NCBI GenBank assembly: GCA_016800925.1
Contig: JABCPU010001198.1
Span: forward strand, 1-12,613
Source of the DNA: Suillus spraguei
Lineage: Eukaryota > Basidiomycota > Agaricomycetes > Boletales > Suillaceae
Direction: 5' to 3'
Length of the DNA: 12,613 bases
Part shown: one piece after another, positions 1-9,070 of the stretch
Layout of the letters: each line of letters starts with the position of its first letter
How positions within the stretch are numbered: position 1 is the first letter of the stretch
Made by a program: the position numbers and the translations under genes
The notes under the pieces: model-generated
The model's input: only the letters and a program-made list of their open reading frames with translations
What the model was told of the DNA's origin: nothing
Databases searched by the model: none

Positions 1-1955
1 AAGGGTGCTGACGCACGCAGCGACTGCACGACCTACAGCTTGCTCAAGGGTATCTTCAATGTCCATTTCTATGCTCACGTCTACCTCTTGGTCGACAAGC
101 TCCTCTGAAGTACGGATGAATTGCCATATGACGTCTTCATGCGCCTTGGCCAGGGTATCAGCACGAAGAGTCTGGTGTTTATCGCCACGCGCAAAAACTC
201 TATCGCCGCATATCCGATGAATTGTCGCTTGAGGTCGATCGAGGGACCAATTCAACGCGAGGAGACGAACAGGGGGGTCCATTTTAGCAACAGCTTCACG
301 CAAGGAGTCACGATGTTGCCTGAGGTGGTTGTTCCTGCAGCAGGTTAGCACGATGACAATCATAAAATTGAGCATGATCCATACTTGTCGGCTATAACAA
401 TATCGTAGTCCTCCAAGAGGTTAACAACATTCCTGATGAACGCGGAGGCGGATTTTTTCGCTTGTATATCGTCGCTCTGAGTATGCCCGAAATTGAATAG
501 AGAAGCAAGCGCAACGGAAACAGCGGTCTTCCCTGTGAAGGAGGAACAGTGAAGAAAGGCACGAGACAGAACCTAAGTGCTTACCACACCCAGGAATGGC
601 AACGGGCAAAATGATCGTCTTCCCAAACTCCTTGATGGTTGGCGGCGCCTTACTCTCCACAACTAACTCTTTTTCCCCTTCGCCTGTTTCCACCCACTGC
701 AAGAATCTCTCGCGAGTAGCAATGATGCCTTTGCCTTTCGAATACTCCGAAAATGCACTGGGATTATGCCTTATTTCCTTCTTTACCCATTCAATATAAA
801 GGCGGGTCTCTTTCCGCTTCGACTTTGACTTTGGCAGTTTGACGTCGTTAAGTGATCCTTTTGTCGACAACAGCATTTTGGTGACTTCCCGCCAGTCGCG
901 ATACATCATGTATGGTTCATCGAACTTTACTTTGAAAAAGAAAGAAGATCCTGTTGGGTAAGGAGGACGCGTATTGCGAGTGGTAGATCCCTGCTTTGGA
1001 TCGACGATGTGCGTACGGACTACGAATCCTTCGAGTGCTTCGCCATTCCATTTCCCGGTTTTCGCAATATCGTCGGTGAAGGATTTCACCTCGGGAATTG
1101 ATTTCAGGGTGATAGCAGGCGTCTTGATAAATCCCCATTCTTCTGCGAATGCATCAACCATTCCTGTAGGCATGGTATGAAATTCCCTCGAAGTCTCGTT
1201 TATTCCGTGGAGGTGTAGGCCCGACTTCTCGGCAGGATAAGGAAGCACATGCTCCTCAAAGCTGTCATCACAAAGCTGTGGAGTAAAAGTTGACTTTAAA
1301 ACTTTTGCCTGCATTGTATAGATTGCATACCTCGGCGATTGCTGTCCAGTTCTTCTCCCACAATCTCGATGCCAGCTGTTCCTCAGTTTTGCCCTTTTCT
1401 TCCAAGTGCTTCTTGAGCCACCGATGGCCGACCTCTGAATGTGTTTCTGAGACCCCTTGCATCGGTCCGAGTGCATGTTTGGATGTGACGATTAGCTTCA
1501 AGGGAGAAATGGGGGCGACAAATATAATACATCCATTGGATTTGAGTGATAGGGTATACGTGGGTCCTGTATGTAAGGAGAGTGTCGACCACTGCAAACG
1601 AATCCTTATGAAGCGATGTCAGGCAGTTTGACATGAAGACAACTCACATCAGTCCACGGAACCTCTCCAATGTTGAAAAACTTATCATATCCTCGAGCTA
1701 CGATTTGGTACTTTTGCTCTCCCTTAGAGTCATCTCCACATGGAAGTTCACGACTGAACAGACCTCTCGCTAGTGTTGGAAAAGGCGATGGAACGTCATA
1801 GTACTTGAACTCGTTCATCTTCCAGCTTCGAACAGAGATGGAGGGATCCGACGGCACGCTATACACCGTTGATCTTACAAGCTTGGGGACTTCTTTGAGA
1901 GTCGGTGGAGATCATCGATGAGCTGAGAATCCTCTGGACGCAAGTGAGATGACAT
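1..1955 (-). CDS. TRL1: tRNA ligase (ligase and kinase domains), 3' part beyond left edge
   Basis: Fungal tRNA ligase joins the tRNA exon halves left by the splicing endonuclease; in fungi it also joins the HAC1/XBP1-type mRNA of the unfolded protein response. It is read here as five exons: 1955-1648, 1591-1331, 1275-585, 532-385 and 334-1 (continuing). Counting one missing base near codon 24, these give about 581 residues; fungal homologues have roughly 800, so the C-terminal cyclic phosphodiesterase domain lies outside. Visible motifs are nucleotidyltransferase motif I KSNG with the adenylated lysine near residue 120, the family block GLHLHGINETSREFH (209-223), motif IV EGFVV (272-276), motif V FFFKVKFDEPY (302-312), and a kinase P-loop AIPGCGKT (416-423) whose glycine codon is split by an intron. 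DKNNH near 469-473 follows in the kinase domain. The ATG at 1955 opens MSSHLRPEDSQL, a plausible family N-terminus. Exon 1 changes frame at about 1885, so the copy is mutated or has a sequence error. Confidence 0.95.
335..384 (-). other. TRL1 intron 4 (50 nt)
   Basis: GTATGG donor, CTAAC branch-like sequence close to the 3' end, and CTGCAG acceptor. Splicing joins IVIAD to KNNHLRQHR, matching the conserved D-(R/K)-N-N-H segment of the kinase domain. Confidence 0.92.
533..584 (-). other. TRL1 intron 3 (52 nt), inside the kinase P-loop
   Basis: GTAAGC donor and TTCACAG acceptor. It splits the last glycine codon of the Walker A motif (G|GG), and splicing restores GCGKTAV. Without splicing the frame continues into unrelated residues. 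Confidence 0.93.
1276..1330 (-). other. TRL1 intron 2 (55 nt)
   Basis: GTATGC donor and CCACAG acceptor, phase 0. Splicing joins NWTAIAE to LCDDSFEEHV and removes a reading-frame change. Confidence 0.93.
1592..1647 (-). other. TRL1 intron 1 (56 nt)
   Basis: GTGAGT donor and TTTGCAG acceptor on the minus strand. Removing it joins VPWTD to WSTLSLHTG in phase 0, the reading expected of tRNA ligases just before motif I. Confidence 0.93.
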
Positions 1956-2229
1956 ATTAGATATATGCCTGCAAAACGTAGAAGGTGATAATGGACAGGG
2001 ACCAGGGGGTCGTGTCCTGCATATGTAGGAAAGGAGATGCTGTGCAGAATGATTCAGAATTTTGAATGAGTCACCTAGTACACGGTGCCTTGAGTTTGAG
2101 TCAAAGTCGAGACAGATTTTGAACCAGTAGTAGCTGTAGTAACTTGGCCGATAGCTTTAGATCCTAACACAGACAAACACTTTGTTACGGTTTTACATCA
2201 ACACATCGGGGATTCCAATATTTACAGCT
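1956..2229 (-). promoter_or_regulatory. TRL1 upstream region left between the start codon and the transposon tip
   Basis: Between the TRL1 ATG and the transposon arm are only 274 bases. They must hold the 5' UTR and any proximal promoter not supplied from inside the transposon. A TTTTGCAG string at about 1976-1983 on the minus strand could be the acceptor of a 5' UTR intron, but no donor could be assigned. I see no clear TATA or CCAAT box. The promoter role is inferred from position only. Confidence 0.5.
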
Positions 2230-2254
2230 ACATCTGAAAAGTACCCAACTTCTC

Positions 2255-2271
2255 GCTTAAGTTGCTTAAGC
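2255..2271. repeat. Subterminal 7-bp hairpin, left end
   Basis: GCTTAAG, a 3-base loop TTG, then CTTAAGC: a perfect palindromic stem-loop starting 25 bp in from the tip. It is preserved without change in the right arm. It is a candidate transposase-binding or end-recognition structure, by position only. Confidence 0.7.
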
Positions 2272-2471
2272 TGTCAAAGAAGTTTGATGACTTATGACCT
2301 GCACCCTGAAGCATGCGATTGGTGGAGATGCCTTATAGGTAGGTAAGCGGTGAAGTTGTATCTTAGCCGCATCTTATCTTCTTAGATAGTTTTATCAATA
2401 CTGATTGATCATTTATATTAAACATCCTACGGAAATCTAGCTTCAGTACAGTACACCACAAGACCAACAAA

Positions 2472-2701
2472 CTAAGAAGAATCAGTGTGCGACACATGGT
2501 ACCACTCTTGTCTGAGAAATTGTTCAGGTAAAAAGTATCATAGAGCTCTAAACACATCGCAGAAGTAATAGAACAATCAGCACGTCACCAAAGACAGGAA
2601 TCAGTTCAATTGCGTGAGTGACATGACAAGAGGAAAACCATAGCAGCCCTCACATGTGTGCCATCGGCACCAGTGACAAACCAATGCTTGACATGGTGCA
2701 T
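2472..2701 (-). pseudogene. Orphan C-terminal fragment of the Plavaka-type transposase (left arm)
   Basis: On the minus strand this piece encodes the last 75 or so residues of the transposase: HHVKHWFVTGADGTHVRAA, then a segment with HAIELIPVFG, CLELYDTFYLNNF and a final HTDSS before the stop at 2474-2472. It begins abruptly at the inner edge of the repeat arm without the preceding exons, so it cannot make a transposase. Four single-base deletions relative to the right copy break its frame (near the FPLV, NVTH, FGGR and SDKE codons). Its C-terminal YDTFYLNNF stretch is better preserved than in the right arm, where an extra T shifts the frame. Confidence 0.8.
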
Positions 2702-3083
2702 CATTGAGCGGACTTTGATTTACCCAAGTGCATAAAGCTGTTGAAGCGTTGCTTAATGAGCAACAAAGTTTTGCACTAGAGATCAGGGTTTACCAAGCCC
2801 CAAATGTATTCATTGAAGATCACCTCCAGAAGGGACACTTGAACCATGTTATTGTTGGTGGCTGAATCTGGCATTGCATTCTCAATCAAGACCTTTCACC
2901 GCATGATCTGCTTGGCTTCCTTCATCACCTCATTCTTGTCTGTCATTGTTAGGAATTGGGGAGGGTTAGGCTCTGGCATATGGCCAGTGGCATCTACATT
3001 CGTGGTGGGTAACAAAGGGGTAAACGGAGGTGCAGTGCCCGTGAAGATGGCACTGGCACTGTCACAGTGGTCTCAGCCATAGC

Positions 3084-3132
3084 CTAAATATTAGTGTTAG
3101 TGAATTAAATAAGATTGGTAATGAAAACTTAC
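3084..3132 (-). other. Companion gene B intron 2 (49 nt)
   Basis: GTAAGT donor, CTAAC branch-like sequence, and ATTTAG acceptor, the same structure as the first intron. The flanking exon frames are damaged, so phase cannot be verified. Confidence 0.7.
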
Positions 3133-3898
3133 TTTGATAACACCTGTTGGAATCAATTGCCCTCAATGGCCCTCCATCAGACGACCTGGTTCATAAACAA
3201 AAACCTTATGGATCCCTGGATGATCGAGGCATGTGCGGCGTGAATGCCGAGCTCATTCATGCTTATCATGGCACCCCTGCATCAGCTGTATATCCCCAAA
3301 AACTGTTGTCATGGGCTGTTCCAGTTGTCGGATAGTGGATGGTACGAGAGATTCAATTAAAGGCTCATCAGATGGGCCATAATGTCTGAAGTCAAAGGAG
3401 GGGGAGGGTTGGATGACATACTACGAACCAGAGACCCCTGATCCTCATGACCAGAGAGCCAGAACTGGTACTCAGATGGGCCAGAACTCAGAGAGAGCAC
3501 ATAGCATGAAGAGAAACATTCCTATCGGAAGGTTCAGGGGTTGCATGGCATGGTGCTGGCTGGCTGAAGCTCAGAGGGGGCGCATAGTGCGAAGAAGGAC
3601 AGGGGTCCCTACTGGATGGCCCAAATAAGTCCTCCTGATAGTTGTGTGTGGGTGGTGGGGGGCGATAGTTGTGTGCTGGTGGTGTGGGTTGCAAATAGGG
3701 TAGTGTCAGATGGAAGTGGGACTCCTCATCATCTTCATACTCTTCCATATTGTCGGTATCGGGATCTTCATTCACAAGCATTGAGAGCTCAAGATAATCC
3801 ATTGGATGCTGGGTCTGTTCAACATCGAGTCCAATCTGACTCTGTTCTGATAGGAGCAATGGGTTGATCCCACTATTCCTCCCTGGTTTCCTGATAGT

Positions 3899-3951
3899 CT
3901 AAATTATAATTAGTATTAGCGAAAATATGAGAAATTGTCAGTATGACTCAC
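3899..3951 (-). other. Companion gene B intron 1 (53 nt)
   Basis: GTGAGT donor, an intron end rich in A and T with CTAAT, and a TTTAG acceptor, in phase 0 after codon 18. It supports 4005 as the true start and shows that this was a spliced eukaryotic gene. Confidence 0.8.
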
Positions 3952-4005
3952 CTTGGCATTTTGGCATTGAGGACGCCGTTTCTTTGAAGTCGCCTTTGGG
4001 GGCAT

Positions 4006-4329
4006 TGTTGTGGTCAGTGAGAAAGAGGGATAAAGATCAGCCCCAAGATGTAAATTATCATGCCAAGGGACATGTGGCTTACTCACCTGGATAAAAGAAT
4101 ACTTACCTAGGCCTCAAGGTATGGCAATCAGTGAGACAAAATAAGTAAGTAATGATAGAAGCTACATTGAATTCAACTTCAAAAAACACAGTAACACTGC
4201 TACAAATGATTGATCTACAAAATAGTGTTTCCTGACGAAGGCACAACCAGTGAATAATCATATACGGTTCTCCACAAAAGGAAGCTGGAAGCTGACTCAC
4301 ATGTACTGAACTTTGATCAGCTCCAGTGA
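4006..4329 (-). other. Spacer between companion genes A and B
   Basis: About 320 bases between the end of gene A and the start of gene B, both on the minus strand. It would contain the terminator of A and the promoter of B. A 65-codon open frame (4300-4103) has no recognisable features and I do not support it as a gene. Nothing else is evident. Confidence 0.5.
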
Positions 4330-5395
4330 TCAGCTCCTGCCAGCACTGGCATGAGAGTCTTCATTATCACTCATCACCGAGTGACTATCCTCATTGCTCA
4401 TCATCGATTGGGTATCTTCACCAATCATGGCAAAGTCCGGATCTGCCATCCCATGAGTGATTGCGAGTCCTTCCAATCCTCAAACTTTGCCCGGACAAAA
4501 CAAAGCATTTCCTGCTGTTTGCCATATTTGCTGGATGATTGTGCCTGGGACACTTCATCAAGCTTCTTCTCCACAGATTCAAGCCAGTTTTGGAGTGCTG
4601 CCTGAGCAGCGGTATGGTCTTGCCATACTGCGCTGAGAGTGCACTTCACAACCTTTGTCCACCTCTTAGATTCCTCAAGTTCCCACATTGTCAAGACCAA
4701 CTGGTTGCGGAACTTCTTGCAAGTAGCAAACTGTGCCGTGATGACTTCTTTGAGGTGCTCAGGGGGAAGATTCATGTTATTTAATATTTCTGATGCCTAT
4801 TAAATATGCAGTTTACTATAGTCAAACAATATATACTGAATGACATACATGAGATATAAAACTGGTAGTAGGAACACAAGATGTGTTCTCTATACCAGGC
4901 GACATGAAATATCACCTGATATCCTCTGCCTCATCCAATGATGATGAGGTATAGGTTGGCTGGTTCATATGATACTGAACCTTGCACCTAGACTGCTAGG
5001 AGAGCTATCAACATAAGTTGTAGAGCTGGTTGGGCTAGTGATAGAAGAGGGATTCATGGTAATGACATCCGGCATGTAGTACAATGGCAAGCTCAGGTTG
5101 TCGGGTCTTGACTTGAAGTTCAACTTGAAGTTGGAGTCCGTTATTGTGACTTAGTGAGCAGCATGCCACGTGTGGGCTCCTTGCAGAATTTGAAGAACTT
5201 GGAGAATTTCAAACTGTTGGCTGAGATACTCACTGAAACTGCTGGCAAACCTGCTGGCAATGTTATATAACTGACAGCTCAGGGCGACTTGGATAGTGAT
5301 TCTTATTGTTGACCTGTATGACATGTCATCTACCTTGAGTGTAGAAGAAGACGAACCATACAATTCTATCTCTGATGAGACATCTTTTAAGGAGG
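4330..5395 (-). pseudogene. Transposon companion gene A: helical, charged protein with acidic Ser/Asp tail; unrecognised
   Basis: I do not recognise the family. The clearest exon (4775-4425) starts MNLPPEHLKEVITAQFATC and continues as a long, charged, probably helical stretch with WTKVVKCTLSAVWQDH and LESVEKKLDEVSQAQ, suggesting coiled coil. A frame change near 4440 leads into an acidic tail, MADPDFAMIGEDTQ followed by two near-repeats of the type (M)SxNEDSH(S/A), ending at a TGA at 4332-4330. Upstream, about 5363-4950, is a Ser/Thr-rich reading (SSITSPTSSTTYVDSSPSS) broken by a TAA near 5153. A candidate intron separates it from the main exon (GTGAT at about 4917, TTTAATAG near 4798). It diverges from the transposase across a short gap near 5400, as expected for a partner gene of the same element. 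Its role is unknown. Confidence 0.5.
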
Positions 5396-6129
5396 GAGGG
5401 TAAGTACCTAGTTATTATAGCACACAATCCAGCTGCATCAATGTTCTAGGAAGGGTCAATACAATTGTCCCAGCTGTGCAGCATCGTTTGTGTCAGTGGA
5501 TGACTTGTGCACTCACATGATGGATGATCCATGCTGCTATGCTATTGCTATTCCTATGCCACTTGCATTTCGTCAATCCACTGCTCCAGGTCAGCATCAT
5601 GATGAACATTATCATCTGGAATCTGATTCTATCTATGGTTTTGACCATCCCAACACATTCCAGTGCATGAAGAATCACGAATACGAAACTCACCAGGAGC
5701 ATAATGTGTACTATCCATTTGTGGACAGAGACGAGTGGGAGCTGGCCAAGTTTCTGAGCGATAACCTCAATCAAGGACAAATCACCCATTTCTTGAAGTT
5801 ATCATGAGTCAGTGGTCTAATAATCATGTACAATATGAACTATTAGTTCTTATTACTTACTAGGTGAGGTCAGAAGCACAGAAACCACCAACATACAGAT
5901 CTGCCCCACAACTATTGACTTTCATGGACGCTCTGCCAAAGGAACCGAAGTGGTGTTGCACAACGATCCAAACTGAAGGTTACATTACTACTCATCCTGT
6001 GCACCTCATCTGGCGTGATGCCTTGGAGGTGACATGGCACCTTTTTGGCAACCCAGCATTTGCCAATGACATGGAGTATGACCCATATGAGATTTACGAC
6101 AATGGAGAACAAGAATATAGCAAATGGAT

Positions 6130-6213
6130 GTTGAGTTTGTGTGTGCATGATATCCAGGCTTGTTTTTTTCTCTATTAAAATCTAATTCTAATGATTTATT
6201 CTCTTGTTCTTAA
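6130..6213 (+). other. Transposase internal intron with degenerate donor
   Basis: The region between EQEYSKWM and QLPQGTTIMP holds a T-rich tract, CTAAT strings and a TTCTTAAG acceptor. The donor (TTGAGT) no longer has a canonical GT at the right place, so the exact start is uncertain by a few bases. Confidence 0.5.
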
Positions 6214-8403
6214 GACCAGCTTCCTCAGGGCACTACTATCATGCCAATAGTTCTTGCCTCTGACAAAACACCAGTGACTCGACAAATGGGCGGACTCAAG
6301 ATGCATCCAACATTTCTAACCATTGCTAATATTCAATCCGACTTCCATATGAAAGCCACTGCACATGCTTGGTCGTGCATGGCATACATGCCTGTTCCTC
6401 AATTTGTCTGTCACCCAGACTTCACTCACTCCTGCAAGCTCGTGTTTGGCACCGGTGTATGGACATTGTCTTTGTGAGTGTCAAATCTGCAGCTGCAATG
6501 GGCACTCAAATGGTTGATCCTGTTGGCAACCTATGTTATGCATTTACCCCCCTTGTTGCATATATAGCCAACCTCCCCAAGCAACAGTTAATTGCATGTG
6601 TAAGCAAGAATGTGTCACCTGTGACTTTGGCCGTACAGTCGCAGTTTGGGGATGGGAAGTTGTACTCGCATTGTTATAGCCATCTCATGATCCAAGTGCT
6701 CTGGAAAATTTGTAAACATGTGGATCCCTGGAAAGTTCAGCATTTTCAAGAGGAAGCTAAGGCACTTTCCTGAGTGGTGTTCAGCTTCCCTTCTGGCATA
6801 ATTGGCGCTTTTCTGACCCAGCATTTTTCCTTATACCCGAGGTCCTTCACACTCTCCACAAATTTTTTTCAATCATGTCTTCAAGTGGTGCAAGGAGGCC
6901 GCCAGGGCCAATGAACTTGACATGTGCTTTTGCAGCCAGCACAAGCATGTTGGAACTCATCATTTCAGTCAAGGCATCACTCATGTTGTGCAGATGACTG
7001 GCCAGGAACATCGGGAGATCCAATGCACCATTGTCCCCACTATTGTGGGCATTGTCGACACTGATTTATCTGTGCAGTTTGTGCATGATTGATTTAATCT
7101 ATCATGCACAGTCCCCCACATTCACCCCATCATCAATTGCTGCCATGAATGCATCGCTCCAAGAGTTTCATCACTTCAAAGGCTCCATCATCCTTGCTGA
7201 GGCTCACAGGGGAGCCTTGGGTCCTATTGACCATTTCCAAATCCCAAAGCTTGAGCTCCTCACCTTGTTTGGTCAAGCCATTCCTGATGCTGGCTCCATA
7301 TTACAATACACAGCCGATGTTAGTGAATGCATGTTGATCATGCACTTTAAAACACCCTTCGAGTGTACCAGCCACCAGTGCATGAATTTCACCCAGCAGA
7401 TCATCCACCTTTTAGATTGAGAAGACATGGCACATCAGTTCGACCTTTATGCTTTCCTCCACTCAGAAAATTTGTCCCTCAATAATCTGATTGTCAATGA
7501 ATTTGATGAAGTCGTTGACATGACCTGGCATTCACTTGGGTCGCACATATTGCCCCTGAAGATATCTCTCATTTCAAAGGCCCTCGGCCAGTTCGAACCA
7601 CTTCCTCAAGGGCCTCCTATCAGATGATGGTGTCGCAGCCTTTCATGTCACTGTGTCTAATGATCTCACTGATAAGACACCCGCCTTTTGATGCAATGCT
7701 ATCAACTTCTGGACTTTGCTCAGCAGCTTCATTCTTTTATCAAGATGTCAACGGAGTGGGGTCTTGTTTCCTGAACTGCTGTCTTGCTACTTAAGGGTCT
7801 TATATAGAACACATATACAGTAACAACACAACTGTACAGGGATAAGACTTCTTGCCAGTCCTTAAGTACACGGTCTCCGACTTTTCTACTTCGTGGGAGA
7901 TAATGTGCTGAGTTCTTGGGTGGGTATCTTTCAACAGTCTTTCTCTTGAAGATCTGTGTGAAAGTGTTGAGTTTGAGATTTGAAGTAGTGTTGTATAGTA
8001 GGTATGTTTCACCCTAGTAGATTGTGTTTCAACCTATGAAAGTCTATTTCAACTTTGTCATGTTCTCTGAGTGCGTGTCTCCCCTTCTTTGAAAGAGAGA
8101 GTCTTTAGATCTGTGTACGTAATGCTTAGTCTGAGAGCTGTTAGATATTATATAGTCAACCCCTGTAAGGTAGTATATAATGCAGAGTAGATATAGATTT
8201 CTTAGTCTTACTTCAAGGCTAGTATGCCTGCACTTTCAGTTCTTATGGTTCTCACACGGTTAGAGACAAGAGTCTAAAGTGAGAAGCTGTTATTACAGGT
8301 AAAAATGGGCTCCTTATATACCTTTTGGAGGCCCTGCTTACTAAGCATGATTCTACACATAGCTTGGTAAGAAACCTTCCTATTTGTGTGTTGAGTCAGC
8401 TTA

Positions 8404-8613
8404 TTTTACTAAGCACATTATAAATACAGTGAATTCTTACAAAGCATGACAAAAGGCTGTTGAGTCATCTCAAGGATTGGTCATGCAAAAGCTGACAAAC
8501 CAAGCCTTTTGGGTGAGCTTACTCATCCTTTTACTAAGTAGATTACAAATAAAGTTCAAATCTTACAAAGATCTTACAAAGCATGATAAATCATGACAAA
8601 ACATGATGAGTCA
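8404..8613. repeat. Two imperfect direct copies within the inserted segment
   Basis: Copy 1 at 8404-8466 and copy 2 at 8529-8613 share TTTTACTAAG, then ATTA-AAATA-AGT, TCTTACAAAG, CATGACAAAA and TGAGTCA in the same order. Copy 2 has an extra 11-base duplication of ATCTTACAAAG. The unit is about 65-85 bp at roughly 125 bp spacing. The function is unknown; such repeats are common in subterminal or LTR regions. Confidence 0.65.
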
Positions 8614-8700
8614 AGTCTGAAAGTCTTATAAATCATCAAATTTGAGAATAGAAAGTTCTGGAATAAAATGAAAGGGGATAGAATATGAAGGAAGTAAATC

Positions 8701-8718
8701 AAAGTAAAGTAAAGTAAA
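8701..8718 (+). repeat. (AAAGT)n microsatellite
   Basis: Three perfect AAAGT units followed by AAA in an A-rich tract inside the inserted segment. Confidence 0.85.
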
Positions 8719-8823
8719 AAATATAAAAGACAATCAAAGTGTGAGCAAAAAATATGGGACAACTTAGAGATATAGTATGCACTTGTTGGATCTTTCCTAT
8801 CACTCCTGCTTATATATTAGCTT

Positions 8824-8840
8824 GGTATGAATCTCATACC
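8824..8840. repeat. Perfect 7-bp hairpin at the right edge of the insertion
   Basis: GGTATGA, ATC loop, TCATACC, about 20 bp before transposase coding resumes. It may mark a terminal structure of the nested element. No partner hairpin was found at the left edge. Confidence 0.6.
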
Positions 8841-9008
8841 ATGTATGACACCGCTTACTCAAGGTCTGGATCAAGTTTCATCTTCAACTGTGCTCGTCAC
8901 TGTGCCCTCTCCTTGTGATGCCAAGTCAGCAAGTGAAAGTGCATCCACCATCTGCCACTCACCGTCTCGGAAACTGTGGCATTGTGCTATTGCGAACACA
9001 GAACAGTG

Positions 9009-9070
9009 GTGAGTTTGAATATTTACTAATTCACATTGTCATACATCATACTCATGCATCACTCTACTAG
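9009..9070 (+). other. Transposase 3' intron (62 nt)
   Basis: GTGAGT donor, CTAAT branch-like sequence, and CTACTAG acceptor. Splicing joins LRTQNS to DHIIAQVRRIF in frame, so the two sides were one exon-joined reading. Confidence 0.8.

Larger units (their letters stand above)
2230..2701 (-). repeat. Left arm of the long inverted repeat (472 bp)
   Basis: It is the reverse complement of 9211-9687 at about 95% identity by hand alignment. Most differences are single-base deletions and CpG-to-TpG or CpA changes. Homology stops sharply at both ends: outside 2230 the flanks differ, and inside 2701 the sequence switches to the companion gene. The arm carries the C-terminal transposase codons, the stop codon and about 240 bp of terminal non-coding sequence. 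Confidence 0.9.
2702..4005 (-). pseudogene. Transposon companion gene B: basic N-terminus, acidic/Pro-rich middle, possible DUF6532-like end, truncated
   Basis: The ATG at 4005 begins MPPKATSKKRRPQCQNAK, a short basic nuclear-localisation-like stretch, followed by a 53-nt intron. Exon 2 (3898-3488) encodes TIRKPGRNSGINPLLLSEQ, then an acidic run (EDPDTDNMEEYEDDEE) and a proline/tyrosine region with PPAHNYRPPPPTHNY, ending at a TGA (3490-3488). Coding-like sequence continues in another frame (PSEYQFWLSGHEDQGSLVRS) and past a second intron into NEVMKEAKQIMR-stop-KVLIENAMPDSAT at about 2945-2860. That block recalls the start of DUF6532 domains, which are repeated in Agaricomycete mobile elements; this match is from memory and weak. 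The gene ends abruptly where the inverted-repeat arm begins. If exon 2's stop is real, the product is 154 residues. Confidence 0.6.
7785..8845. mobile_element. About 1.05 kb non-coding insertion inside the transposase; family unresolved
   Basis: Transposase codons are readable up to YQLLDFAQQLHSFIKMSTE (about 7700-7757) and resume at KVWIKFHLQL (about 8862). The intervening stretch has no coding signal, is AT-rich, and holds its own short repeats, so it is most simply a nested insertion. Its exact ends and target duplication could not be fixed. A reading as TG...CA (TGTCTTGC near 7780 to ATGACA near 8850) gives no matching flanking duplication. TATA-like strings near 8146-8180 and 8312-8320 would suit a solo LTR or similar remnant, but this is conjecture. 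Confidence 0.5.

Noticed and set aside
121..348. 75-codon plus-strand open frame
   Set aside because: Antisense to the well-supported tRNA ligase exon 5 and intron 4.
1290..1631. 113-codon plus-strand open frame
   Set aside because: Antisense shadow of tRNA ligase exon 2 and its flanking introns, with no family features.
2221..2236. Target-site duplication around the 7.46 kb element
   Set aside because: The flanks TTTACAGCT (left) and TTTGGTTTG (right) share no convincing direct repeat next to the arm tips.
4103..4300. 65-codon minus-strand open frame between companion genes
   Set aside because: No recognisable motif, intron pattern or link to the neighbouring frames; probably chance.
5493..5789. 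98-codon minus-strand open frame
   Set aside because: Exact antisense of the transposase N-terminal exon carrying the zinc-finger-like motif.
8574..8762. 62-codon minus-strand hydrophobic open frame, possible membrane peptide
   Set aside because: Lies in the AT-rich non-coding insertion. The composition is explained by A/T-rich low-complexity DNA.
7776..8852. Solo LTR with TG...CA ends in the transposase insertion
   Set aside because: TGTC...GACA ends can be drawn, but the flanking 5-mers (ACTGC and CCGCT) do not match, and other end choices work equally poorly. Left as unresolved.
8780..8870. Helitron 3' end (hairpin before a CTRR terminus)
   Set aside because: The hairpin at 8824-8840 is not followed by a CTRR-T end at the usual distance, and no TC 5' end was found.
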